NCBI RefSeq assembly: GCF_021390935.1
Contig: NZ_JAJPUI010000001.1
Coordinates: 186,001-250,000, forward strand
Reading direction: 5' to 3'
From: Streptomyces sp. CC228A
Lineage (GTDB): Bacteria > Actinomycetota > Actinomycetes > Streptomycetales > Streptomycetaceae
Length of the DNA: 64,000 nt
Position 1 is the stretch's first letter. Every line of letters starts with the position of its first letter. Shown piece by piece: positions 1-9,396 of the stretch. Both the position numbers and the translations under genes were made by a program. The notes below the pieces were generated by a model that saw only the letters and a program-made list of their open reading frames with translations, was not told the origin of the DNA and did not search any database.

Positions 1-454
1 GGCCATCTGCACCATCTGGTGGGGTCGCTGGCGATGGTGTACATGGCGGTGCCGCTGCCGGGCGCGGGGGCGGCGGGCCACGCGGGGCACGCCGGGCACG
101 CGGGGGCGGGCTGCCCCTGGTGACGGGCGCCCTGCTGGCGTACTACGCGGTGTGGGTGCTGCGCACGGGCGTGCGGCTCGCTCCGGCCGCGGCGGCCGTT
201 CCGGTCGCCGGCGCCACGGCCGGGGGCCCGCGGGCCTCGCTGCCGGGGGCTCGGCGGGCGCCCCGGCGGCAGGACCTGCGGGCCCGGTCGCGGCACCTGC
301 CGCCGACGCCGCTCCCCGGAGCGCGGAGGCCGCCCCCTGGGGCGCGGCGGTGGACGGCCCGTCGGGCGGGGCGGTGCTGGACGGACCGGAACTGGCGGCC
401 GGGTGCCGGATGGTGATGGCGGTGGCCATGCTGGCCATGCTGGGGACGATGTGA
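1..454 (+). CDS. DUF5134 family membrane protein, C-terminal part, frame-disrupted
   Basis: The 5' end lies outside the window. Three pieces in three frames rebuild a DUF5134-type ending: a membrane segment with HLVGSLAMVYMAV and three HAG repeats in frame 1, then LLAYYAVWVLRTG in frame 3 from about 120, then the closing CRMVMAVAMLAMLGTM in frame 2, ending at the TGA at 452-454. Two one-base frame changes are needed, near 110-120 and within about 180-350. DUF5134 proteins are small actinobacterial polytopic membrane proteins of unknown function, and they often lie beside an M56 peptidase, as here. It is either a pseudogene or, more likely, sequence error, because other genes in the window are broken the same way. 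Confidence 0.6.
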   Translation, partial: AICTIWWGRWRWCTWRCRCRARGRRATRGTPGTRGRAAPGDGRPAGVLRGVGAAHGRAARSGRGGRSGRRRHGRGPAGLAAGGSAGAPAAGPAGPVAAPAADAAPRSAEAAPWGAAVDGPSGGAVLDGPELAAGCRMVMAVAMLAMLGTM

Positions 455-590
455 CCGCGCCGCCCGGGCCCCGGCGGGCGGCGCGGCGACATGGAGACGG
501 GGTGTCCCGGCAGGGCGGCAAACCGTGGCGTGCGTCACTTCCCGCGCCGACCTGGTCCGGCCCGCGGGGGTCCCCTCTTAGGCTGGCGCC

Positions 591-1526
591 ATGCTGCTTC
601 CCCTCGCGCTGCTCACGTTCGGCGTCGTGGCCGCTGTGGCGGCTCCGCGCCTGCTGGCACGGGCCGACTGGCCGGAGCGGGAACCCATCGTGGCGTTGTG
701 GGTGTGGCAGTGCGTCGTGGCGGCGGTGCTGCTGAGCTTCGCGCTGTCGATGACGTTCAGCGCGGCCGCCGCCTGGCAGGTGGTGCGGGGCCACGTCTTC
801 GCCCCGGCGCCCGCCGCGGTCGTGGAGGCGTACGCGCTCGCGGACCACGCCCCGTGGTCGGGGGTGCTCGCAGTGCTGCTCGGGTGCGGGGGGCTGTGGA
901 CCGGGGCGATGCTGACCCGTGAGGTGCGCCGGACGCGGGCGCGGCGCCGCCGGCGGCGGGCCGAACTGCTCGTACGGGCCCCGCTGCTGCCGGGCGAGGA
1001 GCCGGGCGCGGGCCCGCTGGTGCTGCTGGAGGGCGACCGGGCGGGCGCCTGGTGGATGCCCGGTCCGACGCCCCGGCTGGTCATCACCACGGCGGCGCTG
1101 CGCCGCCTGAAGGGTCGTCAGCTCGACGCGGTGCTGGCGCACGAGGAGGGCCATGCCCGCGCCCGCCACGACTGGCTGCTGCACTGCGCCTCGGCGCTGG
1201 CGTCCGGCTTCCCCCGGGTGCCGGTGTTCGCCGCGTTCCGGGACGAGATGCACCGGCTGGTGGAGCTCGCGGCGGACGACTCGGCGTCCAAGCGGTTCGG
1301 GCGGCTGACCACCGCACTGGCGCTGGTGGGACTGAACGAGGACCGCGGGGTCTTCGGTCCCTGCCCGGTGCCGGACGCCGAGGTGCCGCGGCGGGTCCGC
1401 CGGCTGCTGTCGGGCGGTCCGCGGCTCACGCCCGGGCGGCGGCTGCGGTTGACCGCCGCTGCCGCGCTGGTGCCGGCGATGCCGCTGCTCGTGGCGCTGG
1501 CGCCGGGGCTCAGCGCGCTGCGCTGA
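591..1526 (+). CDS. M56 family (BlaR1/HtpX-like) membrane zinc metallopeptidase
   Basis: 311 aa. The N-terminal third has hydrophobic segments at about 2-20, 37-60 and 88-108, then a basic stretch near 110-123. The HEEGH zinc motif is at 184-188, and another hydrophobic segment closes the protein. This is the M56 layout: a membrane-anchored peptidase with a cytoplasmic zinc site. In other bacteria such proteins usually pair with a BlaI/MecI repressor gene. None is visible here, though the region upstream of the window is unseen. The gene follows the DUF5134 gene by about 135 bases and precedes the PAP2 gene on the same strand. The substrate is unknown. Confidence 0.85.
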   Translation: MLLPLALLTFGVVAAVAAPRLLARADWPEREPIVALWVWQCVVAAVLLSFALSMTFSAAAAWQVVRGHVFAPAPAAVVEAYALADHAPWSGVLAVLLGCGGLWTGAMLTREVRRTRARRRRRRAELLVRAPLLPGEEPGAGPLVLLEGDRAGAWWMPGPTPRLVITTAALRRLKGRQLDAVLAHEEGHARARHDWLLHCASALASGFPRVPVFAAFRDEMHRLVELAADDSASKRFGRLTTALALVGLNEDRGVFGPCPVPDAEVPRRVRRLLSGGPRLTPGRRLRLTAAAALVPAMPLLVALAPGLSALR

Positions 1527-1585
1527 CGGCTCCCCCGCGTCCGGTGGTGTGTGTGGGCCGGGCGGGACGGTGGAAGATGCGTTCC

Positions 1586-2439
1586 ATGGCGACGTCCACC
1601 AGGGAAGCAGCGGTCACCTCCGTCACGTACGTCCCGTCGCGCAGACCGCGCGTCGTCGCCTGGTGGAGCGGTGCCGGCGCCGTGGTGCTCCTCGCGCTGG
1701 TCGCGGCCGGATGGGAGCCGCTGACGGCGGCGGACCGGGCCGTGGCGGGCGCCACGCACTCCTCGGCGGTGGACAGCCCGGCGCTGGTGCGGATCAGCCG
1801 CGTGCTGACGGACTGGGTGTGGGACCCGTGGACGATGCGCGCCCTCGTCGCGGTCGCGGTCGTGGTCCTGTGGCGGCGCGGGGAGCGGTGGGTGGCGGGC
1901 CGCCTGGCCGCGGTGGCGGCGGTGGCCGCGGTGGCGCAGCAGGTGCTGAAGGCGGTGGTGGGGCGGGACCGGCCGCGGTGGCCGGATCCGGTGGACAGCG
2001 CCCACTTCGCGGCGTTCCCCTCGGGTCACGCGATGACGGCCGCGGTCACGTGCGGGCTGCTGTGGTGGGCGGCCGCGGTGGTGGGCGGCGGGCGCCCGGG
2101 GCCGCGGCGGGCGCCGCCCGGGTGCGGCAGGCGGCGGCCCGCGGCGCGGCACCGGCACGGAGGGCCGCGGTGGCGGGAGCGGCTCCGGTGCGGCGGGCCG
2201 CGGCTGCCGCGGCGTCGTCCCTGCGGCGGGCCGCGGGCCGGGTGTCGGCGCGGACGGTCGCGGTCGCGGGTGCGGTGTCGGCGCTCGGCGTGGGGCTGAC
2301 ACGGGTGTACCTGGGCGTGCACTGGCCGACGGACGTGGTGGGCGGCTGGCTGATGGGCGCCTGCCTGGCGGCGGCGGCCGCCGCCGTACCGGTGCGCCTC
2401 GCATCGGCGCCGGCCAGGCGGGCGGCCCGGCGGCTCTGA
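1586..2439 (+). CDS. PAP2-family membrane phosphatase (frameshifted)
   Basis: All three PAP2 signatures are present: K-x6-RP (KAVVGRDRP), PSGH, and the third motif TRVYLGVHWPTD. The first two are in frame 2 and the last in frame 1, so one base is missing between about 2075 and 2230, probably in the G/C runs near 2085-2110. Both parts have several membrane helices. The family removes phosphate from lipid pyrophosphates or phosphatidic acid at the outer membrane face. The ATG at 1586 is preferred because a TGGAAG sequence lies about 9 bases upstream; an in-frame ATG at 1577 is the alternative. The frame break is probably a sequencing error. Confidence 0.75.
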
Positions 2440-3005
2440 GCCCGCGGGCCCCGCGGCGGCACCGGGCACCGTCCGCCCCCGGCGCGAACCGGCGCTGCCG
2501 GGGCACGAACCGGCCCGCCCCGCCTGGTACGCAGCGCCGGAGGCACGACATCCCCACCGGACGCCGAAGAGGTGCGTAGGGGCTGCGGGCGGCGGCCGGT
2601 GCCGTCAGCGGTGCCGGCGGGGGCCTGCGCCCCGGGTGCGCGGCACGGGGAATGCGACCGCTTCGCGGACCCGTACGCGCCGCCGTCCGGGCACGGCGTG
2701 CAGAGGCCGGCAGCGGCTGTTCCGGGAGGCGTGCGCGGGGCTCGGCCGGGAGCCCCGTGTGCCGGTGAGGGGGCCGCGACCGGCGGGCGGACGGCGGGGC
2801 CGCCGCCGTGGCGTGCGCGGTGCGCTGCGCGGGCCGCCTGCCGGTGGGCGGCGGCCGGACGGGGTGCGCCGGTGCCCGACCTCGCGGCGTGGCGGCCCGC
2901 GGGCATGCGGACGCCATCCGACCGGACGATCCCCCGCGTCGCCCGGTCGGATGACACCGGCCGCACCGACATGCCGTGCGCGTCGGTGCGGACGCACTGA
3001 GTATA
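2440..3005. other. Non-coding interval upstream of the TetR gene
   Basis: Very GC-rich. The open frames here have arginine/proline-rich translations typical of antisense or random frames in high-GC DNA. I see no gene. The right-hand end holds the promoter and operator of the TetR gene. Confidence 0.6.
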
Positions 3006-3024
3006 TTGGCTGGGAGCCAGTCAA
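3002..3024 (+). promoter_or_regulatory. Promoter -10 and operator for the TetR gene at 3039
   Basis: A TATATT hexamer at 3002-3007 looks like a -10 box. Overlapping it is an imperfect palindrome at 3006-3024, TTGGCTGG-gag-CCAGTCAA, with 7 of 8 bases of the arms pairing. A palindrome over the start region of a TetR gene is the usual arrangement for autorepression. An AGGAG ribosome site follows at 3028-3032. Confidence 0.55.
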
Positions 3025-3038
3025 CGCAGGAGTTAAGC

Positions 3039-3671
3039 ATGTCCCCGCGGAGCGCATCGGTCAATGAAGAGCTCCGCCGACGGTCCCGGGAGCGGCTTCT
3101 GCAGGCCACGGTGGACCTGGTGGCGGAGCGCGGGTACGAGGCCACGACACTCGGCGACATCGCGGAGCGCGCCGGCACCGCCCGCGGTCTGGTCTCGTAC
3201 TACTTCCCCGGCAAGCGGCAGCTCCTCCAGTCGGCGGTGCACCGGCTGATGCACCGGACGCTGGCGGCCGCGCTGGAGCGGGAACCCCGCACGGAGGACG
3301 GCCGGGAGCGGCTGGCCAGGGCCATCGACGCGGTGCTCGGCCTCGCCGTGGAGCAGCCCGTGCTGATGCGGACGCACATGGCGGGGATCCTCCAGGCGGA
3401 GGGCTTCGTGCAGTGCGAGGACCAGCAGCGGCTCGCGGCCCTGCTGCGCGACACCATGGAGCGGTACGGGTCGCACGACGTCGACACGGACTACCCGCTG
3501 CTGCGGGCCCTGCTGATGGGCGCGGTGTTCGCGGTGCTGCTGCCGGGGGCGCCGATGCCGTTCGCGCTGCTGCGGGCGGAGCTGTTCCAGCGGTACGGGC
3601 TGGAGTGGGAGCGGGGGTTCCCGCCGGGCGGCGGGCCGGGGGGCCGGCCGCCCGGCGGGACACCCGTCTGA
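3039..3671 (+). CDS. TetR/AcrR family transcriptional regulator
   Basis: 210 aa. The N-terminal helix-turn-helix is clear at about residues 15-60 (TTLGDIAERAG, then LVSYYFPGKRQLL), followed by an all-helical ligand domain. The ATG at 3039 is chosen over upstream in-frame starts because AGGAG lies 6 bases before it and because the operator-like palindrome sits just upstream. The gene stands alone. It converges on the LVIVD gene, and no target operon is adjacent in the same orientation. Autoregulation is inferred. The C-terminus is Gly/Pro-rich. Confidence 0.88.
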   Translation: MSPRSASVNEELRRRSRERLLQATVDLVAERGYEATTLGDIAERAGTARGLVSYYFPGKRQLLQSAVHRLMHRTLAAALEREPRTEDGRERLARAIDAVLGLAVEQPVLMRTHMAGILQAEGFVQCEDQQRLAALLRDTMERYGSHDVDTDYPLLRALLMGAVFAVLLPGAPMPFALLRAELFQRYGLEWERGFPPGGGPGGRPPGGTPV

Positions 3672-3788
3672 CGGTGCCGGGCGGGCGGGGCTGCGGCGGC
3701 AGGGGCGGGGCGCGTCGTCGACGGCCCGGCCTCCCGCCGCGCCTGCACTGCTCCCCGCGGGCGGACGGCGCTGCGCCAGGGGCACTCG

Positions 3789-5303
3789 TCAGCGGTCGAA
3801 GTCGTCGAAGTAGTCGGGCTGCGTCTGGACGTTGAGTTCGTGCATGCGGACGCGCTGCGCGGAATCCGTGCGCCGGTCCTCGATCTTGAGCACGTCGAGG
3901 CCCTTGCGGATGTCGTTGGAGTAGATGTGGCCGTTGTAGTAGTAGGCGGACCAGGACCCGCCGAGGCCGAGCGTGTCGGTGCTGAGCGGGCCGCGCTCGA
4001 AGTAGCCGATCTCCTTGGCGCGGGCGGGGTTCGTGAAGTCGATCACGGAGACGCCGCCCTGGTACCAGGCCTGCACCATGATGTCCCGGCCCTTGACCGG
4101 GATGAGCGAGCCGTTGTGCGCGACGCAGTTCTCGGTGTCGGCCTGGTGGCGGTCGATCTTGTAGTAGCCGCGGAAGACCAGCTTGCGCCGATCGCCCTTG
4201 CCCCTGATGTCGTAGAAGCCGTCGGCACCGCGGTGCGGGCCGACGCTCTCGTTGCAGGTGGCGCCGACGCCGCCGCCCAGCTCGTCGGTGAACATGACGC
4301 GGTTCGCCCGCTGGTTGAAGGTGGCGGAGTGCCAGAAGGCGAAGTTGGTGTTGTCCTGGACCTGGTCGATCACCCTGGGGCGCTCGGGGTCCTCGATGGA
4401 GAAGAGGATGCCGTCGCCCATGCAGGCGCCGGCCGCCAGGTCGCGGTGCGGCAGGACAGTGATGTCGTGGCAGCCGGTCGTCTTCGAGACGCCCGGGTTC
4501 GCGGGCGCGCCGGGGTTGCCGCCGCCGTCGGGGCCGTCGCCGGGGAAGAGCACGGGGAAGCCGACGACCGCGGCGCGTTCGGGGGCGGAGCGCGGCACCT
4601 TGATGACGGAGATGCCGTCGTGCGGCGGTTGGCAGTCGGGGAAGGCCGCGTTCGGGGAGTACGAGGCGACGTACACGTAGACGTTCGCGCGCTGCGGGAG
4701 GAGGGTGTGCGTGTGGGAGCCGCAGGCCGTCTCGACGGAGGCGACGTACCGCGGGTTGCGGATGTCGCTGATGTCGAAGACCTTGATGCCCTCCCAGGAC
4801 GACTTCTCCGTCGCGGACTGGGGGGTGCTCTGGCAGGAGTCGTCGCTGCGGGACGAGTCGGTGGACAGGAACAGCAGGTCGCCGGAGACCGAGATGTCGT
4901 TCTGGCCGCCCGGGCACAGGACCTGGGTGACGGTCTCGGGGCGGGCGGGGTCGCTGATGTCGAAGATCTGGAAGCCGTCGTAGTTGCCGGCGAACAGGTA
5001 CCTGCCCTGGAAGGCCAGGTCGGTGTTGATGCCCTTGACGGAGGTGAGCGGGATGTTGGCGACATGGCGGATGTTGTCGCTGTGGACGACCTCGTCCACG
5101 CCGGGGACGGAGCCGCTCGCGATGGCGGCCTCCGTGTCCGCCTGCCGGCGCTGTGATGCCTCCTGCCCGCCGGCCGGGCCGTCTCCGGGGTCGGGGACCG
5201 CCGCGGCGGGGCCCGCGGCGAGGAGGGCGGCGATCAGGCCCGCGGCGGCGGTGGCCACGAGCGGGCGTCTGCGCCGCTGCCGAGTGGTGCGCAACAGGGT
5301 CAT
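3789..5303 (-). CDS. Secreted LVIVD-repeat beta-propeller protein
   Basis: 504 aa. A signal peptide with an RRRR region, a hydrophobic core and AAA is followed by repeated blades with the pattern V-x-G-x-L-F..D-ISDPARPE (for example YDGFQIFDISDPARPE and WEGIKVFDISDIRNP). LVIVD repeats form propellers on secreted proteins, and no catalytic role is established. The ATG at 5303 has GGGAGG just upstream. The gene is divergent from the DUF305 lipoprotein gene, with a 20-base perfect palindrome in the shared 185-base promoter region, so the two may be co-regulated and may act together outside the membrane. That partnership is inferred. Confidence 0.85.
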   Translation of the reverse strand: MTLLRTTRQRRRRPLVATAAAGLIAALLAAGPAAAVPDPGDGPAGGQEASQRRQADTEAAIASGSVPGVDEVVHSDNIRHVANIPLTSVKGINTDLAFQGRYLFAGNYDGFQIFDISDPARPETVTQVLCPGGQNDISVSGDLLFLSTDSSRSDDSCQSTPQSATEKSSWEGIKVFDISDIRNPRYVASVETACGSHTHTLLPQRANVYVYVASYSPNAAFPDCQPPHDGISVIKVPRSAPERAAVVGFPVLFPGDGPDGGGNPGAPANPGVSKTTGCHDITVLPHRDLAAGACMGDGILFSIEDPERPRVIDQVQDNTNFAFWHSATFNQRANRVMFTDELGGGVGATCNESVGPHRGADGFYDIRGKGDRRKLVFRGYYKIDRHQADTENCVAHNGSLIPVKGRDIMVQAWYQGGVSVIDFTNPARAKEIGYFERGPLSTDTLGLGGSWSAYYYNGHIYSNDIRKGLDVLKIEDRRTDSAQRVRMHELNVQTQPDYFDDFDR

Positions 5304-5410
5304 GTGCGACCTCCCTTGTCGGACGTTCGCCGTCCAGGGGGTGAACGGCGCATCGACCAGGGCAGTATGAGCCTGAGCATGGACATCTCAACAGGGGTCG
5401 TCAGAGACAC

Positions 5411-5430
5411 CGGGCGCCGGCCGGCGCCCG
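5411..5430. promoter_or_regulatory. 20-base perfect GC palindrome in the LVIVD/DUF305 divergent promoter
   Basis: CGGGCGCCGGCCGGCGCCCG reads identically on both strands. It lies between two divergent genes, 108 bases from the LVIVD start and 59 from the DUF305 start, so it could be an operator or a cruciform/hairpin site. High GC makes chance palindromes more likely, but ten perfect base steps are still notable. Confidence 0.4.
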
Positions 5431-5488
5431 CCGTACGGAAGCACGCCGAGGACCGTTCCCTTCACCACCACCGACATGGGGGTCTTTC

Positions 5489-6460
5489 GTGTCGATCCGC
5501 AGGACGCACCGCCGCACCTCCGCCCCGGTCGCCGTGGCCGCCGCCGCGGCCCTCGCCCTGACGGGCGCCCTCGCCCTCGCCGCCTGCGACGGGGACTCCC
5601 CGCGCGGCGCCGGGGAACCGAGGGCCGCGGCCGGCGGGACGGGTGTGCTGGCACCGGGCAGACCCGGAGAGCCGGCCCGGACGCTGTCGCCCGAGGAAGC
5701 CGCCGCGGCGGTGCCCGAGGACACGCCGAACGCGGCGGATTTCTCGTACATGCGGATGATGGTGGTCCATCACCGCCAGGCACTCGTCATGACCGCGCTG
5801 GCCCCGGACCGGGCCGCGTCGCAGCAGGTGAAGAACCTGGCGGCGCGGATCGAGGCGGCGCAGGGGCCGGAGATCGCCGCGATGCAGGCATGGCTGGAAA
5901 CGCACCGCGCGCACGAGGCCGGCGACGGGAGCGGCCCGTCCGCGGGTCCCCGCTCCCCCCACCCGCCGCACACCGCGCACCCGTCGGGTTCGCCTCACGG
6001 GGCCCACCCGTCGCATGCGCCTGATGCACCGCAGTCGGCCCACGCATCGCATCCGCCTCACGAAGGACGGTCGGCCCACCCATCGCACCCGGCGCCCGCA
6101 TCGCCGGCGGCCCGGCCCGAGCATCTGTCACACCCGCCGCACCCGTCCGCGCCCGCATCCGGGGGCGCTCCCGGGCACGGCCCCGGGCGGGCCTCCGGCA
6201 GTCCCCGAGGCGAGGCGCCCGGGCACGACCACGGATCCATGCCGGGAATGGCCACGGACGCGCAGCTCAAAGAGCTGGAACGGGCGCGGGGCAAGGCCTT
6301 CGACAGGCTGTTCCTCCAGTTGCTGATCACTCACCACGAAGGCGCGGTCGTCATGGCGTCGGAGGTCCTGCGGGACGGCCGCAACACCGCCGTCCAGGAG
6401 ATGGCCGGCGACGTGATCGCCCAGCAGACCGCGGAGATCCACCGGATGGGCGCGTTGTGA
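5489..6460 (+). CDS. DUF305 lipoprotein with a His/Pro-rich insertion
   Basis: 323 aa. The signal peptide ends in a lipobox (LAAC, Cys33), so the protein should be tethered outside the membrane. The two halves of DUF305 are recognisable: about 83-140 with MVVHHRQALVM and about 255-320 with ITHHEGAVVM. Between them, about 157-248, is an unusual stretch with 17 histidines in HP, HPPH and HPSH patterns. Ordinary DUF305 proteins join the halves with a short linker. DUF305 proteins often sit near copper-handling genes; the paired histidines and the insert suggest metal binding, which is an inference. The start is GTG with GGGGGT upstream. The gene is divergent from the LVIVD gene. Confidence 0.85.
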   Translation: MSIRRTHRRTSAPVAVAAAAALALTGALALAACDGDSPRGAGEPRAAAGGTGVLAPGRPGEPARTLSPEEAAAAVPEDTPNAADFSYMRMMVVHHRQALVMTALAPDRAASQQVKNLAARIEAAQGPEIAAMQAWLETHRAHEAGDGSGPSAGPRSPHPPHTAHPSGSPHGAHPSHAPDAPQSAHASHPPHEGRSAHPSHPAPASPAARPEHLSHPPHPSAPASGGAPGHGPGRASGSPRGEAPGHDHGSMPGMATDAQLKELERARGKAFDRLFLQLLITHHEGAVVMASEVLRDGRNTAVQEMAGDVIAQQTAEIHRMGAL

Positions 6461-6536
6461 CCGGGCGGCATCGGCGGGTCTCCCGCGGTGCCGGTCCCGG
6501 TGCGATGCTGGAACCCTCCGTGGAAGGAGCTCCGTC

Positions 6537-7875
6537 GTGCTGCGTGTCGCCGTGGTCGGTTCCGGCCCCAGCGGGGTCTACACCGCCCAGTCGCTGGTAG
6601 AGCAGACGGCCGTGCCGGGCGTCCGGGTGCACGTCCTGGACCGGCTGCCGTGCCCGTACGGCCTGGTGCGGTACGGGGTGGCGCCGGACCACGAGAAGAT
6701 CAAGACGCTGCAGGGCAGCCTGCGGGCCGTGCTGGAGCACGAGCGGGTGACGTTCGTCGGCAACGTCCCGGTGGGCGGTGGGGCGCTGCCCCCGCACCGG
6801 CTGCTGGAGCTGTACCACGCGGTGGTGTACTGCGTGGGCGCGGCCCGGGACCGCAGGCTCGGCATCCCCGGCGAGGACCTGGCGGGCAGCGGTTCGGCGA
6901 CCGACTTCGTCTCCTGGTACAGCGCCCACCCGGACGCGCCGGCCCTCCCCTTCGGCCTGGACGGGGTGCGGTCCGCCGTGGTGATCGGCGCGGGGAACGT
7001 CGCCGTCGACGTGACCCGCGTCCTGGCGCGCGACGCCGAGGAGCTGCGGCCCACCGACGTGCCCGCGGAGGTCCTGGCCGCGTTCGCGGCGAGCCGGGTG
7101 CGGGAGGTGCACATGGTGGCCCGCCGGGGGCCGTCGCAGGGCCGCTTCACCACCAAGGAGCTGCGGGAGCTCGGCACGCTGCCGGGGGCCCGGGTCGCGG
7201 TGGACCCGGCCGACCTCGCGCCGGACCCGGCGTACGCGGACCCCTCGGGGCTGCCCGCGGTGAACCGGCGGAACGTGGAGGTGATCCGCTCCTGGGCGGA
7301 AGCCGGGCCGTCCGGGGCCGCCGACCGGAGCCGCACGATCCGCCTCCGCTTCCACCTGCGCCCCGTGGAGGTCCTCGGCAGGGGCGGCCGGGTGGTGGGC
7401 GTCCGGTTCGAGCGGACCGTACCGGACGGGTCCGGCGGGGTGCGGGGCACCGGGGTGTTCGAGGACATCCCCGCCGACCTCGTGCTGCGCGCGGTGGGCT
7501 ACCGCGGGGCGGCTCCGGAGGGGCTGCCGTTCGACCCGGTGCGGGGCACGGTGCCGCACGCCGCGGGACGGGGCACCGTCGCCCGGGGAGTACGTCGCGG
7601 GATGGATCAAGCGCGGGCCGTCCGGGGTGATCGGCACGAACCGGCCGTGCGCCAAGGAGACCGCCGGTTCCGTGCTGGCGGACGCGCACCTGCTGGTGCG
7701 CCGCGCGGTCGCCGGCGACCCGCTCGCCGCCCTGCGCTCGTGGGGCCTCGCCCCGGTCGAGTGGGAGGGGTGGCGGTCCATCGAGCAGGCCGAGGCGGAG
7801 CTGGGGCGCGCCCTGGGGCGCGGCCCGGTGAAGATCCCCGACTGGCCCGGCCTCCTGGCGGCAGCGCGCGCCTGA
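6537..7875 (+). CDS. Ferredoxin/adrenodoxin-type NADP+ reductase, FprA-like (frameshifted)
   Basis: About 445 aa when repaired. The N-terminal FAD loop VVGSGPSGVYTAQSL is at residues 5-19, followed by CPYGLVRYGVAPDH, which is diagnostic of the FprA/adrenodoxin reductase group, and an NADP site near VVIGAGNVAVDVTR. The C-terminal motif GEYVAGWIKRGPSGVIGTNR is in the next frame. The total of 1339 bases is one more than a multiple of three, so one extra base is present, most likely a C in the CCC at 7582-7584; removing it restores the reading. It transfers electrons from NADPH to ferredoxin, probably serving P450s or Fe-S enzymes. The start is GTG after a GGAAGGAG ribosome site. Confidence 0.85.
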
Positions 7876-8284
7876 CACGGTGTGCGGGCGCGGGAGCGGG
7901 CGCTTCGCCCGGACACAGCGGACACCGGGAGCGGCGGGGTGACGGAGGACGGGGGCCGCCAGGGGCGACGGACGACGGCGGCACGCGCGGCCCGGGCGGC
8001 GGCGACCGGTCCGGCCGGGGCCCTGGCGTACGGCGGGACAGGCGCACCGGAACCCGGGGGCGAGCTGCGGGCGCCCCGGGCCGGGGCCCTGACCGCGGGG
8101 TGTCGGGGTGGTCCAGGGCCGCGGCCCTGACGGCGCGGTGAGGGGCGGGCCCGGCCGGGCCCGGTGCGGGGGACGCGCCGGTGCATGGCTGCTGACCTGG
8201 GGCGCAGCGGCGTTCCGGGGTGGTGTCAGTGGGTGGGTGCAGACTGGCGGTTGTCCGCGACAACGGCGTCCTGGAGGTCGGGCC
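7876..8284. other. Non-coding interval
   Basis: GC-rich, with no convincing gene on either strand. The last 15 bases hold the GGAGG ribosome site at 8272-8276 of the next gene. Confidence 0.5.
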
Positions 8285-9373
8285 ATGTCCGATGACGTAC
8301 TGCTGACCGTAGGCACCCGCAAGGGTCTCTTCCTCGGCCGGAGGCGCGGTGGCGCCTGGGAGTTCGAGGGACCGCACTTCACGGCGCAGGCCGTGTACGC
8401 CATCGGGATCGACCTGCGGCGCAGCAGGCCGCGGCTCCTGGTCGGCGGGGACAGCGCGCACTGGGGGCCGTCGGTGTTCCACTCCGACGACCTGGGCGCC
8501 ACCTGGACCGAGCCCGCCAGGCCCGCCATCCGGTTCCCGCAGGACACCGGCGCCTCACTGGAGCGCGTGTGGCAGCTCCACCCGGCGGGGCCCGCCGCGC
8601 CCGGGGTGGTGTACGCGGGGACGGAGCCGGCGGCGCTGTTCCGCTCGGACGACGAAGGGGAGACGTTCACGCTGGTCCGCCCGCTGTGGGAGCACCCCAC
8701 CCGGTCGCAGTGGCACCCGGGCGGCGGCGGTGAGGCGCTCCACACGGTGGTCACCGACCCCCGGGACCCGGACGTGGTGACGGTGGCGGTGTCGGCGGCG
8801 GGGGTGTTCCGCACGGTGGACGGCGGCGCGAGCTGGGAGCCGTCGAACGACGGCGTGTCCGCGGTGTTCCTGCCGGACCGGCACCCGCGGTTCGGGCAGT
8901 GCGTGCACAAGATCGCGCAGGACGCCGGCGACCCCGACCGGCTGTACCTGCAGAACCACTGGGGGGTGTACCGCAGCGACGACCACGGCGTGCGGTGGAC
9001 GGACATCGGGTCCGGGCTGCCGTCGGACTTCGGGTTCGCCGCGGTCGCGCACCCGCACCACTCGGGTGTGGCGTACCTCTTCCCGATCAGCGCCGACTCC
9101 GACCGGGTGCCCGCGGAGCGGCGGTGCCGGGTGTTCCGCACGCGGGACGCCGGCGGCAGTTGGGAGGCGCTGACGGCGGGGCTGCCGCAGGGCGATCACT
9201 ACGGCACGGTGCTGCGGGACGCGATGTGCACCGACGGCGCCGATCCGGCGGGCATCTACTTCGGGAACCGGAACGGGGAGGTGTACGCGAGCGCGGACGA
9301 CGGCGACACCTGGCAGCTGCTGGCGGAGCACCTGCCGGACGTGCTGTGCGTGCGGGCCGCGGTCGTCGGGTGA
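8285..9373 (+). CDS. BNR/YCF48-like propeller protein (exo-sialidase/VPS10-like fold)
   Basis: 362 aa with no signal peptide, so probably cytoplasmic. It has repeated Asp-box-like turns: SDDLGATW, SDDEGETF, VDGGASW, SDDHGVRW, RDAGGSW and SADDGDTW. These mark BNR-type beta-propeller blades as in sialidases and glycosidase-like proteins. I see no sialidase catalytic triad. The ATG at 8285 is chosen because GGAGG lies 9 bases upstream and the sequence MSDDVLLTVGTRKG starts the first blade. It converges closely on the ung gene, with 23 bases between the stops. The function is unknown. Confidence 0.8.
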   Translation: MSDDVLLTVGTRKGLFLGRRRGGAWEFEGPHFTAQAVYAIGIDLRRSRPRLLVGGDSAHWGPSVFHSDDLGATWTEPARPAIRFPQDTGASLERVWQLHPAGPAAPGVVYAGTEPAALFRSDDEGETFTLVRPLWEHPTRSQWHPGGGGEALHTVVTDPRDPDVVTVAVSAAGVFRTVDGGASWEPSNDGVSAVFLPDRHPRFGQCVHKIAQDAGDPDRLYLQNHWGVYRSDDHGVRWTDIGSGLPSDFGFAAVAHPHHSGVAYLFPISADSDRVPAERRCRVFRTRDAGGSWEALTAGLPQGDHYGTVLRDAMCTDGADPAGIYFGNRNGEVYASADDGDTWQLLAEHLPDVLCVRAAVVG

Positions 9374-9396
9374 GCCCCGGGACCGCTGCCGCCGCG

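Noticed and set aside
2572..3000. Open frame upstream of the TetR gene
   Set aside because: Low-complexity translation, no ribosome site, and overlaps the promoter.
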